Assembly (NCBI RefSeq): GCF_946222835.1
Contig: NZ_CAMIHD010000001.1
Coordinates: 269,566 to 333,565 of the forward strand
Reading direction: 5' to 3'
Length of the DNA: 64,000 nucleotides
Source of the DNA: an uncultured Corynebacterium sp.
GTDB taxonomy: Bacteria > Actinomycetota > Actinomycetes > Mycobacteriales > Mycobacteriaceae
Made by a program: the position numbers and the translations under genes
Shown: positions 51,746 to 60,263 of the stretch, in pieces
Numbering within the stretch: position 1 is the first letter of the stretch
Layout of the letters: each line of letters starts with the position of its first letter
The notes under the pieces: generated by a model
The model's input: only the letters and a program-made list of their open reading frames with translations
The model's database searches: none
What the model was told of the DNA's origin: nothing

Positions 51746-52348
51746 TCACCAGCGGCGCTCCCACCAGTCACCCAGCTTAGGGCGCTCTTCGCCCAAGGTA
51801 GTGGGCTTACCATGGCCGGGGCGCACGATCGTGTTGTCTGGAAACTCATCGAAGATACGGGCGGTGACGTCCTTATACAAGCGTACGAAGTCACCTTCGG
51901 AAGTGGTCTTTCCCAGACCACCAGGAAAGAGTGAATCGCCCACGAAGATATTGGTTATACCATCGATGTTTGCCACTAGGGCTGCACCGCCAGGGGTATG
52001 GCCGCGCAAGATGATGATGGGTAAATGAAGGCCTGCAAACTCGATAGAGTCGCCTTCGCGGAGCTCTACGTCTACCTCGGCAGGAATGGCCGGGGAGTCT
52101 AGGAAAGAAGCGTAATGGGTAGCGCCGGTCTCTGCGAGAACTTCCTCAAGTGCGCGGACGTGATCCCAGTGGCGGTGGGTAGTCAATACTGCGGTAATTT
52201 TCACGCCGGCCTTATGGGCCATGTCGAGGATCGCGGGGGTGTTATCGGCGGCGTCGACAAGCAAGCCTTCTTCGCCCGCCTGCAAGAGGTAGCAGTTATT
52301 GTCCATCTCGGACACGGAAATCTGATGTAACTGAAGCTCGTTAGTCAT
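51746..52348 (-). CDS. Metallo-beta-lactamase-fold hydrolase (glyoxalase II-like)
   Basis: 200 residues. Metal-site motif TTHRHWDHV near 57-64 (HxHxDH), GHTPGGAAL near 115, GDSLFPGGLGKT near 138 (bridging Asp) and PGHGKPTTL near 178 (last His) define the glyoxalase II/persulfide-dioxygenase-like branch. Thioester hydrolysis is likely and the substrate is unknown. ATG 52348 has both AGGAG and a minus-strand TAGGCT 7 bases upstream. Divergent from uvrA. Confidence 0.88.
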   Translation of the reverse strand: MTNELQLHQISVSEMDNNCYLLQAGEEGLLVDAADNTPAILDMAHKAGVKITAVLTTHRHWDHVRALEEVLAETGATHYASFLDSPAIPAEVDVELREGDSIEFAGLHLPIIILRGHTPGGAALVANIDGITNIFVGDSLFPGGLGKTTSEGDFVRLYKDVTARIFDEFPDNTIVRPGHGKPTTLGEERPKLGDWWERRW

Positions 52349-52355
52349 GTCTCCT

Positions 52356-52361
52356 AGCCTA
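52356..52361 (-). promoter_or_regulatory. Leaderless -10 box of the MBL-fold gene
   Basis: Minus-strand TAGGCT ends 7 bases before ATG 52348, overlapping a possible AGGAG ribosome site. Confidence 0.35.
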
Positions 52362-52413
52362 CGGGTACATTCGAGGGAAGATTGCTATCCCTAGTACTGG
52401 AGGTCTGAGCACA

Positions 52414-55254
52414 GTGGCTGATCGTTTGGTGGTGCGCGGTGCCCGCGAGCACAACCTCAAGGGCGTGGATATTGATATCCCCCGCGATAAAATGGTTGTT
52501 TTTACCGGTCTATCCGGCTCCGGTAAGTCATCGCTGGCCTTTGACACCATCTTTGCAGAAGGCCAGCGCCGCTACGTCGAATCCTTGAGCTCTTATGCCC
52601 GTATGTTCTTGGGGCAGATGGACAAGCCGAACGTGGAGTTTATTGACGGCCTGTCACCCGCAGTGTCTATCGATCAAAAGTCCACCAACCATAATCCGCG
52701 CTCTACGGTGGGCACGATTACGGAAATTTACGATTACCTGCGTTTGCTCTTCTCCCGCGCCGGAACGCCACACTGCCCGAAGTGTGATGCGGTGATCGAG
52801 CGCCAAACGCCACAACAAATTGTGGACGCCGTGCTGGAACTGGAAGAGAAACTGAAATTTCAGGTGCTGGCGCCGGTAGTGCGCAAGCGCAAGGGCGAGT
52901 TCGTTGATCTCTTCCAGGATTTATCAGCCCAGGGCTATTCCCGCGTCCGGGTGGATGGGGAAACCCATCAGCTTAGTGATCCTCCCAAACTGAAGAAGCA
53001 GATCAAACACAATATTGAGGTAGTGGTTGACCGCCTACAGGTAAAGGCCTCACATAAACAACGTTTGACGGATTCGGTGGAAACAGCTCTGCGCCTGGCA
53101 GACGGGCTAGTCACCATTGAGTTCGTAGACAGGGAAGAGCTCACCCACACTTATTCGGAGAAGGCAGCCTGCCCGAATGGTCACACGTTGACCATTGAAG
53201 AGTACGAGCCCCGTGCTTTTTCCTTCAACGCTCCGTTTGGTTCCTGCCCGGTGTGTGATGGTCTGGGCACCAAATTGGAAGTTGATGTTGACCTGCTCAT
53301 TCCGGACCCAGATGCACCGGCGGTCGACGCTATTCAACCGTGGCACTCCAGCCCCAATTCTCGCTACTTTGTCAAGCTGGTAGAAGGTTTAGGCAAGGCT
53401 ATGGGATTTGACCCCAAGACCCCAGTTAGCGAATTGACTAAGGAACAGCGCCACGCGCTTATCTACGGCACGGACGAAGAGGTGCAGGTTCGATATAAGA
53501 ACCGCTATGGGCGCCAGCGTAATTGGACCGCGCCGTTTGAGGGAGCAACCGGTTTCATTCACCGCAAGCTGGAGACTACCGATTCTCAATCCCAAAAGGA
53601 CCGCTTGCTGCAATACACCCGCCGCGTGCCGTGTAGCACTTGTAAGGGCACCCGCCTTAAGCCAGAAATCCTAGCCGTCCGTTTGGCTTCTACCACTCAC
53701 GGTGAGCAGTCCATCGCTGGTCTGTGCGCGCTCTCGATTGAAGACGCCTCCGAGTTTTTGGACTCCTTGGTACTGGGGCATCGCGAAGAAATCATTGCCG
53801 GTGCTGTCCTGAAGGAGACTCAGGCTCGCCTGCGTTTCCTTCTGGATGTCGGTTTGAATTACCTTACCCTCGATCGCGGCGCGTCCACGCTTTCGGGCGG
53901 CGAGGCGCAGCGTATCCGGCTGGCTACACAGATAGGTTCCGGCCTAGCTGGGGTTCTTTATGTGCTCGATGAACCATCTATTGGTCTGCACCAGCGCGAT
54001 AACCAGCGACTCATTAAGACCCTGCAGCGCCTGCGCGATATTGGTAACACCCTCATCGTGGTCGAGCACGATGAAGACACCATCCGGGAATCAGATTGGC
54101 TCGTCGATGTAGGCCCTCGGGCCGGCGAATATGGCGGTGAAGTGGTCTACCAAGGCGAACCAACCGGAATCGAACAGGTAGAAGAGTCCCTTACCGGCCA
54201 GTACCTTTCCGGTAAGAAGGTCCTCGCCGTACCGGACCACCGCCGGGAGATCGATAAGGACCGCACCCTGAAAGTCGTGGGTGCTCGGGAGAATAATCTC
54301 AAGGGCATCAACGTGGAAATCCCCCTGGGAGTGCTGGTATGCATTACTGGTGTTTCTGGCTCGGGTAAATCCACCGTAGTCAATGAGATTCTGGCCAAGA
54401 CCTTGGCCAATAAACTCAACCGCGCCCGTCAAGTTCCCGGCCGTGCCAAGCGCGTCGAGGGGGTAGAGCACCTGGATAAACTGGTGCAGGTAGACCAGAG
54501 CCCGATTGGCCGTACCCCGCGCTCCAACCCGGCGACGTACACGGGTGTTTTTGACAAGATCCGTAACCTTTTTGCTGAAACCCAGGAAGCTAAGGTCCGC
54601 GGCTACAAGGCCGGACGCTTCTCCTTTAACGTCAAGGGCGGGCGCTGCGAGGCGTGCCAGGGCGATGGCACCATCAAGATCGAAATGAACTTCTTGCCAG
54701 ACGTCTACGTTCCGTGCGAGGTCTGTGAGGGGGCTCGCTATAACCGCGAGACCTTGGAGGTGCACTACAAGGGCAAAAACATTGCTGAGGTCCTAGATAT
54801 GCCTATCTCCGAGGCCGCGGACTTTTTCGAGCCCATCAACTCCATTCACCGCTATCTTGCCACGCTTGTCGACGTCGGCTTGGGCTACGTTCGCCTCGGA
54901 CAAGCTGCTACCACGCTCTCCGGCGGCGAGGCGCAACGCGTCAAACTCGCTTCGGAACTGCAAAAGCGCACTAACGGCAGAACCATCTACATTCTTGATG
55001 AGCCGACTACTGGTCTACACTTTGAAGATATTCGAAAGCTCATGTTGGTTATTCAAGGCCTGGTGGATAAGGGCAACTCGGTGCTGGTCATTGAGCATAA
55101 CCTCGACGTCATCAAGGCAGCGGACTGGATTGTTGATATGGGGCCAGAAGGCGGCGCGGGTGGCGGTACCGTAGTTGCGCAAGGTACTCCAGAAGATGTT
55201 GCGCAGGTGGAAGGTTCCTATACCGGTAGCTACTTGCAGGACATGTTGAAGTAG
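52414..55254 (+). CDS. uvrA: Excinuclease ABC subunit A
   Basis: 946 residues. Damage-recognition ATPase of nucleotide excision repair. Two ABC modules: first Walker A GLSGSGKSSLAFDTI near 31 with signature TLSGGEAQRIRLATQIG near 490; second Walker A GVSGSGKSTVVNEIL near 645 with TLSGGEAQRVKLASELQ near 835. Zinc modules CPKC...CPNGH and CEACQGDGTIKIEMNFLPDV-x-V-x-CEVC are present. GTG 52414 has GGAGG 11 bases upstream. Confidence 0.96.
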   Translation: MADRLVVRGAREHNLKGVDIDIPRDKMVVFTGLSGSGKSSLAFDTIFAEGQRRYVESLSSYARMFLGQMDKPNVEFIDGLSPAVSIDQKSTNHNPRSTVGTITEIYDYLRLLFSRAGTPHCPKCDAVIERQTPQQIVDAVLELEEKLKFQVLAPVVRKRKGEFVDLFQDLSAQGYSRVRVDGETHQLSDPPKLKKQIKHNIEVVVDRLQVKASHKQRLTDSVETALRLADGLVTIEFVDREELTHTYSEKAACPNGHTLTIEEYEPRAFSFNAPFGSCPVCDGLGTKLEVDVDLLIPDPDAPAVDAIQPWHSSPNSRYFVKLVEGLGKAMGFDPKTPVSELTKEQRHALIYGTDEEVQVRYKNRYGRQRNWTAPFEGATGFIHRKLETTDSQSQKDRLLQYTRRVPCSTCKGTRLKPEILAVRLASTTHGEQSIAGLCALSIEDASEFLDSLVLGHREEIIAGAVLKETQARLRFLLDVGLNYLTLDRGASTLSGGEAQRIRLATQIGSGLAGVLYVLDEPSIGLHQRDNQRLIKTLQRLRDIGNTLIVVEHDEDTIRESDWLVDVGPRAGEYGGEVVYQGEPTGIEQVEESLTGQYLSGKKVLAVPDHRREIDKDRTLKVVGARENNLKGINVEIPLGVLVCITGVSGSGKSTVVNEILAKTLANKLNRARQVPGRAKRVEGVEHLDKLVQVDQSPIGRTPRSNPATYTGVFDKIRNLFAETQEAKVRGYKAGRFSFNVKGGRCEACQGDGTIKIEMNFLPDVYVPCEVCEGARYNRETLEVHYKGKNIAEVLDMPISEAADFFEPINSIHRYLATLVDVGLGYVRLGQAATTLSGGEAQRVKLASELQKRTNGRTIYILDEPTTGLHFEDIRKLMLVIQGLVDKGNSVLVIEHNLDVIKAADWIVDMGPEGGAGGGTVVAQGTPEDVAQVEGSYTGSYLQDMLK

Positions 55255-55262
55255 GTCTCAAC

Positions 55263-56111
55263 GTGAAGAATAAACGCCTTGGAGCCAGCCTGATCGCCGC
55301 GCTTTGCCTGTGTACCGTGAGCGCGTGCACTGGCGAGCCCGCGACAGAAAGTGCCCCCGCACCATCGACCAGCTCTGTGGCACCAAAACAAGCATCGGTG
55401 CGAGAGCAGCTGGACCGTGCAGTGGAAAAGACGGCGAAGAGGTACCACGCCAAAGTTGGAGTTGCTATTGCCGCCGGCGATGACACTATAACTGCGGGCG
55501 ATAAGGGCACAGGTCCTGTCTGGTCCACCATCAAAGTGCCTATCGCGATCGCGGCGCTTAAAGACGGCGCAGATAAAAGCCTCGTTGACTTGGCTATTAA
55601 AGAATCAGATAACGATGCTGCCTATTCTTTGTGGTCGCAGGTGCAATGGCAGGAAGGATCGGCCAAAAAAGCAGTGGGGGACTTGCTCGATGATTATGGC
55701 TCCCGCGCGGATATCCACGACACCGCCTTTGGCTATTCCACGTGGCCATTAGAAGAGCAAGCTGTCTTTGGTGCGGAACTACCGTGCATTAAAGAGGCAG
55801 ATTACGTTCATAAAGTTCTTAAAGACATCGTGCCGTGGCAGAAAATTGGACTGTCGAAGGAGAAACAGACGCGGGCCAAAAGCGGTTGGGGACTGGACGA
55901 GGACGAAAACGAGTACACCTACCGCCAATTTGGTGTTCATGAGGTGGAGGGAAAGCGCGTAGGTGTGGCTCTATCCGTCGTCACCGATGGCGAGGACTAT
56001 GCCGATGCCGAAAAAGCGGTAAAACACCTCGCCCGTCAATTGGTGGACATTGTTGACGCCGGCGTCGGTGAGGGCGCCATTGACCCCGCCGCCCGCTGCA
56101 CAACTCGCTAA
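55263..56111 (+). CDS. Lipoprotein with serine beta-lactamase/PBP-type fold
   Basis: 282 residues. Lipobox VSAC (Cys 22), a short Ser/Pro/Thr spacer, then a domain with all three serine penicillin-recognising motifs in order: S88-T-I-K91 (SxxK), S115-D-N117 (SDN) and K206-S-G208 (KTG-type). It lacks clear class A Omega-loop Glu signatures, so it may be a D,D-peptidase-like or non-hydrolytic homologue rather than a true beta-lactamase. It follows uvrA by 8 bases and may be co-transcribed. GTG 55263 is the start, with weak ribosome site GTAGG. Confidence 0.75.
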   Translation: MKNKRLGASLIAALCLCTVSACTGEPATESAPAPSTSSVAPKQASVREQLDRAVEKTAKRYHAKVGVAIAAGDDTITAGDKGTGPVWSTIKVPIAIAALKDGADKSLVDLAIKESDNDAAYSLWSQVQWQEGSAKKAVGDLLDDYGSRADIHDTAFGYSTWPLEEQAVFGAELPCIKEADYVHKVLKDIVPWQKIGLSKEKQTRAKSGWGLDEDENEYTYRQFGVHEVEGKRVGVALSVVTDGEDYADAEKAVKHLARQLVDIVDAGVGEGAIDPAARCTTR

Positions 56112-56123
56112 CCGCGTTGCGAT

Positions 56124-56152
56124 TTGGCGGCAGGGGGAGAAGCTGCTATCCT
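56124..56152 (+). promoter_or_regulatory. Promoter of the infC-rpmI-rplT operon
   Basis: TTGGCG (56124-56129), exact 17-base spacer, TATCCT (56147-56152), leaving a leader of about 220 bases. Confidence 0.6.
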
Positions 56153-56159
56153 AATAGCC

Positions 56160-56381
56160 ACTACCGCCCATGACGCCTTTTCGAGGTTCGTGGGTCACAA
56201 GCGGAGTCTCTCCCACCCGAAGCCGCGAACATGGTTCGTAGGATAAAGGTAAAGGTAACCAAGCACTCGTGCTTGGCACTGTGAGAACTCCCGGCTCTCT
56301 ATGGCAGACCGGGTTTGATTCGTTTGTGGTCCCGGTAGGTGAACTACTTACTCATACACCCCCTAATCGAGGAGAACCACA
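56160..56381 (+). promoter_or_regulatory. Structured 5' leader of infC
   Basis: Contains a perfect hairpin CCAAGCAC-TC-GTGCTTGG (about 56259-56276) and a later CCCGG...CCGGG hairpin followed by TTTGATT that looks attenuator-like. Other bacteria control this operon by L20 binding to the leader or by the rare infC start codon. Which applies here is not determined. Confidence 0.45.
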
Positions 56382-56903
56382 ATCAGCGCTGAAGCTCGCA
56401 TCAATGAGCGTATCCGAGTACCCGAGGTCCGTTTGGTAGGCCCCGGTGGTGAACAGGTGGGCATTGTCCGTACCGATGATGCTCGCAAGCTTGCTTACGA
56501 GGCTGACCTTGACTTGGTTGAGGTAGCCCCGAAGGCAAAGCCCCCAGTGGCCAAAATCATGGACTACGGCAAGTTCAAGTATGAGCAGGCTCAGAAGGCT
56601 CGCGAATCCCGTAAGAACCAGCAGCAGACCGTGGTTAAGGAACAGAAGTTCCGTCCGAAGATCGACGATCACGATTATGAGACCAAGAAGGGTAACGTAG
56701 TTCGCTTCCTCGAGAAGGGATCCAAGGTCAAGGTGACCATCATGTTCCGCGGCCGTGAACAATCACGCCCGGAGCTGGGTTTCCGCCTCTTGGAGCGGTT
56801 GGCTGATGACGTCGCGGAGGTTGGCGTTGTTGAGTCCCGCCCCAAGCAGGATGGTCGCAATATGACCATGGTTTTGGGTCCGGTTCGCAAGGGCAAGAAG
56901 TAG
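56382..56903 (+). CDS. infC: Translation initiation factor IF-3 (AUC start)
   Basis: 173 residues. The family N-terminus SAEARINERIRVPEVRLVG begins at ATC 56382, with GAGGAG 7 bases upstream; no ATG or GTG is available before residue 18. Rare AUU/AUC starts are a known feature of infC and let IF-3 repress its own translation. N-domain about 1-75, linker YGKFKYEQAQKARESRKNQQ, and C-domain (KFRPKIDDHDYETKKGN...VKVTIMFRGREQSRPE) bind the 30S platform. First gene of the L35/L20 operon. Confidence 0.94.
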   Translation: MSAEARINERIRVPEVRLVGPGGEQVGIVRTDDARKLAYEADLDLVEVAPKAKPPVAKIMDYGKFKYEQAQKARESRKNQQQTVVKEQKFRPKIDDHDYETKKGNVVRFLEKGSKVKVTIMFRGREQSRPELGFRLLERLADDVAEVGVVESRPKQDGRNMTMVLGPVRKGKK

Positions 56904-56939
56904 ACCAGATTCCACGTAGGATTTAAGGACTTAATACTC

Positions 56940-57134
56940 ATGAAGCAGAAGACCCACAAGGGCACCGCAAAGCGTATCAAGGTGACCGGTTCCGGCAAGC
57001 TGCGCCGTGAGCAGGCTGGCCGCCGCCACCTGCTGGAGGGCAAGCCGTCCAAGCGTACACGTCGCCTGAAGGGCACCGAGGCAGTCGCACAGCCTGACAC
57101 CAAGCGCGTCAAGCGCCTGCTCGGCCGCGCATAA
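56940..57134 (+). CDS. rpmI: 50S ribosomal protein L35
   Basis: 64 residues, very basic; MKQKTHKGTAKRIKVTGSGK start, RRHLLEGKPSKRTRRLKG centre and KRVKRLLGR end match L35. Lies between infC and rplT, 36 bases after infC. Confidence 0.96.
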   Translation: MKQKTHKGTAKRIKVTGSGKLRREQAGRRHLLEGKPSKRTRRLKGTEAVAQPDTKRVKRLLGRA

Positions 57135-57189
57135 TAGCGCCGAATCAACCCACATTCGCCATCACAATTTGAATTAAGGAAGTATCACT

Positions 57190-57573
57190 GTGGCACGAGT
57201 AAAGCGCTCAGTTAACGCAAAGAAGAAGCGTCGCGCGATTCTGAAGTCCGCTAAGGGCTACCGCGGCCAGCGTTCCCGCCTGTACCGTAAGGCGAAGGAG
57301 CAGTGGCTGCACTCCATGACTTACGCTTACCGCGACCGTCGCGCCCGTAAGTCTGAGTTCCGTAAGCTGTGGATCCAGCGTATCAACGCTGCCGCCCGCA
57401 TGAACGACATCACCTACAACCGTCTCATTCACGGCCTGCGCCTGGCCGAGGTTGAGGTTGACCGCAAGATCCTGGCTGAGCTTGCTGTCAATGACTTTGA
57501 GGCATTCTCCGCACTGTGCGAAGCTGCCAAGGCTGCTCTGCCTGAGGACGTTAATGCTCCTAAGGCTGCCTAA
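57190..57573 (+). CDS. rplT: 50S ribosomal protein L20
   Basis: 127 residues. N-terminal basic extension MARVKRSVNAKKKRRAILK that threads into 23S rRNA, then RSRLYRKAKEQWLHSMTYAYRDRRARK and SYNRLIHGL-like NRLIHGLRLAEVEVDRKIL. GTG 57190 with AAGGAAG about 8 bases upstream. L20 is the usual repressor of this operon. Confidence 0.96.
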   Translation: MARVKRSVNAKKKRRAILKSAKGYRGQRSRLYRKAKEQWLHSMTYAYRDRRARKSEFRKLWIQRINAAARMNDITYNRLIHGLRLAEVEVDRKILAELAVNDFEAFSALCEAAKAALPEDVNAPKAA

Positions 57574-57588
57574 TCTTTAGGGTTATCG

Positions 57589-57632
57589 TGCCCGCATTCT
57601 TCGGCGTTTAAACCGAGGGATGCGGGCATTTT
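57589..57632 (+). terminator. Terminator of the infC operon
   Basis: TGCCCGCAT/ATGCGGGCA with a 22-base loop that holds a second small stem (CGGCG...), followed by TTTT. Confidence 0.8.
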
Positions 57633-57725
57633 GGTTTTCTATCCCTATTTCACTTGGGTGCTCGGTCTCACGTGCTAGATTTGTCCCACACCCCGTGAAA
57701 ACCGAGACCGAGGAGATCATTTCCT

Positions 57726-58178
57726 ATGACGAATCCAAACGGAGACTACCAACCTGATTATGGTGAGAACTCTGGCGCGTCCTATGACAACAACCAAGGC
57801 CAGCAGTACAACCCTTATAACCAGCAAGCTAATTACCAGCCGCAGTACAGCCAAGGCTATGCACCGCAACCCAATATGGGTGCTTACCCGGCGCAGCAAC
57901 AGTATGTGGCTCCGGGCCAGCAGAAGTCGTGGATCGCCACCTTGCTATTGTGCTTTTTCTTAGGCTGGTTCGGTGCACACAACTTTTACACTGGCCGAAC
58001 GACTTTCGGCGTTACGCAGTTGGTACTCAATATCTTGGGCTGGGCTACCTTCTGGTTCTTGCTCGGATTCGCCTTCTGGGCCATCCTCGGTCTTTGGGTG
58101 TTGATTGAGTTCATCATGATCATCGCCGGTGCCGGTGATTACGACAAAGACGCCCGCGGCGTCCCGCTCGCTAAGTAG
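57726..58178 (+). CDS. TM2-domain membrane protein
   Basis: 150 residues. The N-terminal 65 are disordered Asn/Gln/Tyr/Pro-rich. The TM2 domain (about 68-140) has two hydrophobic hairpin segments with LLLCFFLGWFGAHNFYTGRT (the TM2 signature GxxGxHxFYxG) and GLWVLIEFIMIIAG. Function of bacterial TM2 proteins is unknown. A weak GGAG lies 13 bases before ATG. Confidence 0.85.
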   Translation: MTNPNGDYQPDYGENSGASYDNNQGQQYNPYNQQANYQPQYSQGYAPQPNMGAYPAQQQYVAPGQQKSWIATLLLCFFLGWFGAHNFYTGRTTFGVTQLVLNILGWATFWFLLGFAFWAILGLWVLIEFIMIIAGAGDYDKDARGVPLAK

Positions 58179-58192
58179 AACTTACCTATGCG

Positions 58193-58222
58193 ATCCTGTT
58201 GCCGTGCGGCAGCAGGATTTTT
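58193..58222 (+). terminator. Terminator of the TM2 gene
   Basis: ATCCTGTTGCCG/CGGCAGCAGGAT stem (one G-T pair) followed by TTTT. Confidence 0.85.
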
Positions 58223-58272
58223 CGTTCTTATAAGGGACTCTGGGGTGAGTCTGAGAAGAGAGAATTGGCAGG

Positions 58273-58278
58273 TAGGGT
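58273..58278 (+). promoter_or_regulatory. Leaderless -10 box of the SpoU methyltransferase gene
   Basis: TAGGGT ends 7 bases before ATG 58286. Confidence 0.4.
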
Positions 58279-58285
58279 AGTAGCC

Positions 58286-59089
58286 ATGAATTTGGATTTT
58301 GACTCTGCCTTTACTGAACGCACTCCGCGCATTGTTAACGCAGCTAAGCTGCACCGTGCGGCTAACCGGAAGAAGGCGAAGCAATTCCTCATTGAGGGAG
58401 AAAATGCGGTAGACGCGGCGGTATCTACCGGTGCTGCAGTCGACGTTTTTGTTACTGAGAAGGCGGCAGAGCGTTTTTGCGACATCATCACCGCATGCGG
58501 ATACATGGGTGTGTACGTTCATCCCATCACCGATAGGGCGGCTAAGCACCTTTCCGATACCGCCACGACTACGGGGCTCTTTGCTCTTTGCAAGCCGGTG
58601 CTCTGGTCCGCGGGCAAAATCCTCAACGGCAAACCACGTCTCGTTTCCGTTCCCGTGCTCACTTCTGAGCCGGGCAATGCCGGCACCTTGATTAGAACCT
58701 CGGACGCAATGGGCGCCGATGGTGTCATCTTTGCAGGTGAGACCGTTGATCCCCTCAGTTGCAAGGTGGCGCGCGCTTCGGCCGGCTCACTGTTTCACGT
58801 TCCTGTAGCGCGGGAACCAAATATTAAAGACGTGCTGGGGCAATTGCGTAAGTCAGGCATGCAGATTGTGGCAACTGCTGCCGACGGTGAAGTAGACCTA
58901 GCGGAGGCAGATCTGTCCCAACCAACCGCGTGGCTATTTGGTAATGAGGCACACGGGCTCGGCGAGCTGTTGGAGGAAGCAGATATGCGGGTGCGCATTC
59001 CCCTACGCGGACGCGCAGAATCCCTCAACTTGGCAACTGCCGCAAGCATCTGTCTTTATGAGTCAGCTAAGGCGCAAGCGGATAGCTAG
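58286..59089 (+). CDS. TrmH/SpoU-family RNA 2'-O-methyltransferase
   Basis: 267 residues. N-terminal substrate-binding domain (KLHRAANRKKAKQFLIEGENAV) and a C-terminal SPOUT knot with motif 1 EPGNAGTLIRTSDAMGADGVIF near 130, motif 2 LFGNEAHGLGEL near 220 and motif 3 VRIPLRGRAESLNLATAASICLYE at the end. This is the general 23S rRNA/tRNA ribose methylase type; the target nucleoside cannot be read. It precedes pheS as in other actinobacteria. ATG 58286 is chosen by family alignment and the TAGGGT box; the frame opens earlier at 58199 through a terminator. Confidence 0.88.
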   Translation: MNLDFDSAFTERTPRIVNAAKLHRAANRKKAKQFLIEGENAVDAAVSTGAAVDVFVTEKAAERFCDIITACGYMGVYVHPITDRAAKHLSDTATTTGLFALCKPVLWSAGKILNGKPRLVSVPVLTSEPGNAGTLIRTSDAMGADGVIFAGETVDPLSCKVARASAGSLFHVPVAREPNIKDVLGQLRKSGMQIVATAADGEVDLAEADLSQPTAWLFGNEAHGLGELLEEADMRVRIPLRGRAESLNLATAASICLYESAKAQADS

Positions 59090-59192
59090 TGTGACCCCGA
59101 ATGAAAAAGGGGGTCCCTGGCGCGGTTGGTCTAGCCGCAACAGAGTAAGATTGCACGCGTTAGTTTTCGCGCGAGAAGAAGGTACGAAATAC

Positions 59193-60239
59193 GTGTCCGA
59201 TACACCGCAGATCGAATTGACCGAAGAGGCTCTTGGGGCCGCGGCCGATAAGGCTATCGCAGCCTTCGACGCAGCCGAAACACTAGATGAGTTGGCTGCT
59301 GCCCGCCGTGAACACCTAGGAGACGGCGGCTATATTCCGCAGGCTCGCCAATCGCTGCGGCAGCTGCCCAAGGACCAGCGCAAAAGCGCCGGCAAGGCCG
59401 TCAACATGGCCCGCGGCAAAATGGAAAAGCGCTTTGCCCAGGTTAAGGATGTTTTGGAGCAAAAGGCTCGCGAGGAGCAATTGCGAGCAGAGACCGTAGA
59501 CGTCACGATTCCCACTACCCGCACGCAAACCGGCGCCCTGCACCCGATTACCGCATTGTCTGAGCGCATTGCGGACATATTCGTAGGCATGGGTTGGGAA
59601 ATTGCAGATGGCCCAGAAATCGAGGCAGAGTACTTCAACTTCGATGCCCTGAACTTCAAGCCGGATCACCCGGCTCGTACCTTGCAGGATACGTTCCACG
59701 TCTCGGGCGAGGGTTCTAGGCAGGTGCTGCGTACGCACACCTCTCCGGTCCAAGTGCGAACCATGCTGGAGCGGGACGTGCCGCTCTATATTGCCTGCCC
59801 GGGCCGAGTATTCCGCACCGATGAACTTGATGCCACCCACACCCCGGTCTTTCACCAGGTAGAAGGATTGGCCGTGGATAAGGGACTGACTATGGCCCAC
59901 CTTCGCGGTACGTTGGAGCACTTGGCCAAAGTACTCTTTGGGCCGGAAACTACTACGCGTATGCGCGTGAACTACTTCCCATTTACTGAGCCCTCGGCCG
60001 AGGTCGATGTGTGGTTCCCCAATAAAAAGGGCGGCGCTGGCTGGATCGAGTGGGGCGGCTGCGGCATGGTGAACCCCAATGTGCTTCGCGCCGTAGGCGT
60101 CGACCCTGAGGAATACACGGGCTTTGCCTTTGGCATGGGCCTTGAACGCACGCTGCAGTTCCGCAATGGCTTGACCGATATGCGCGACATGGTCGAAGGC
60201 GATGTTCGCTTCACTCTGCCATTCGGCGTACAGGCCTAA
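59193..60239 (+). CDS. pheS: Phenylalanine--tRNA ligase alpha subunit
   Basis: 348 residues. N-terminal coiled coil (about 1-90) that binds tRNA, then the class II catalytic core: GALHPITALSERIADIF, motif 2 region RTHTSPVQVRTM and RVFRTDELDATHTPVFHQVEG, and motif 3 GFAFGMGLERTLQFRNG. GTG 59193 has AAGG about 11 bases upstream; the frame extends upstream into the methyltransferase gene. pheT follows by 24 bases. Confidence 0.95.
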   Translation: MSDTPQIELTEEALGAAADKAIAAFDAAETLDELAAARREHLGDGGYIPQARQSLRQLPKDQRKSAGKAVNMARGKMEKRFAQVKDVLEQKAREEQLRAETVDVTIPTTRTQTGALHPITALSERIADIFVGMGWEIADGPEIEAEYFNFDALNFKPDHPARTLQDTFHVSGEGSRQVLRTHTSPVQVRTMLERDVPLYIACPGRVFRTDELDATHTPVFHQVEGLAVDKGLTMAHLRGTLEHLAKVLFGPETTTRMRVNYFPFTEPSAEVDVWFPNKKGGAGWIEWGGCGMVNPNVLRAVGVDPEEYTGFAFGMGLERTLQFRNGLTDMRDMVEGDVRFTLPFGVQA

Positions 60240-60263
60240 AACCCAGAAAGGATAGACACACTA

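Noticed and set aside
56235..56320. Riboswitch upstream of infC
   Set aside because: Hairpins are present but match no ligand-binding class I can recognise, so it was recorded only as a structured leader.
59091..59192. T-box or attenuator upstream of pheS
   Set aside because: No T-box core motif or antiterminator; the GACCCC/GGGGTC hairpin lacks a U run.
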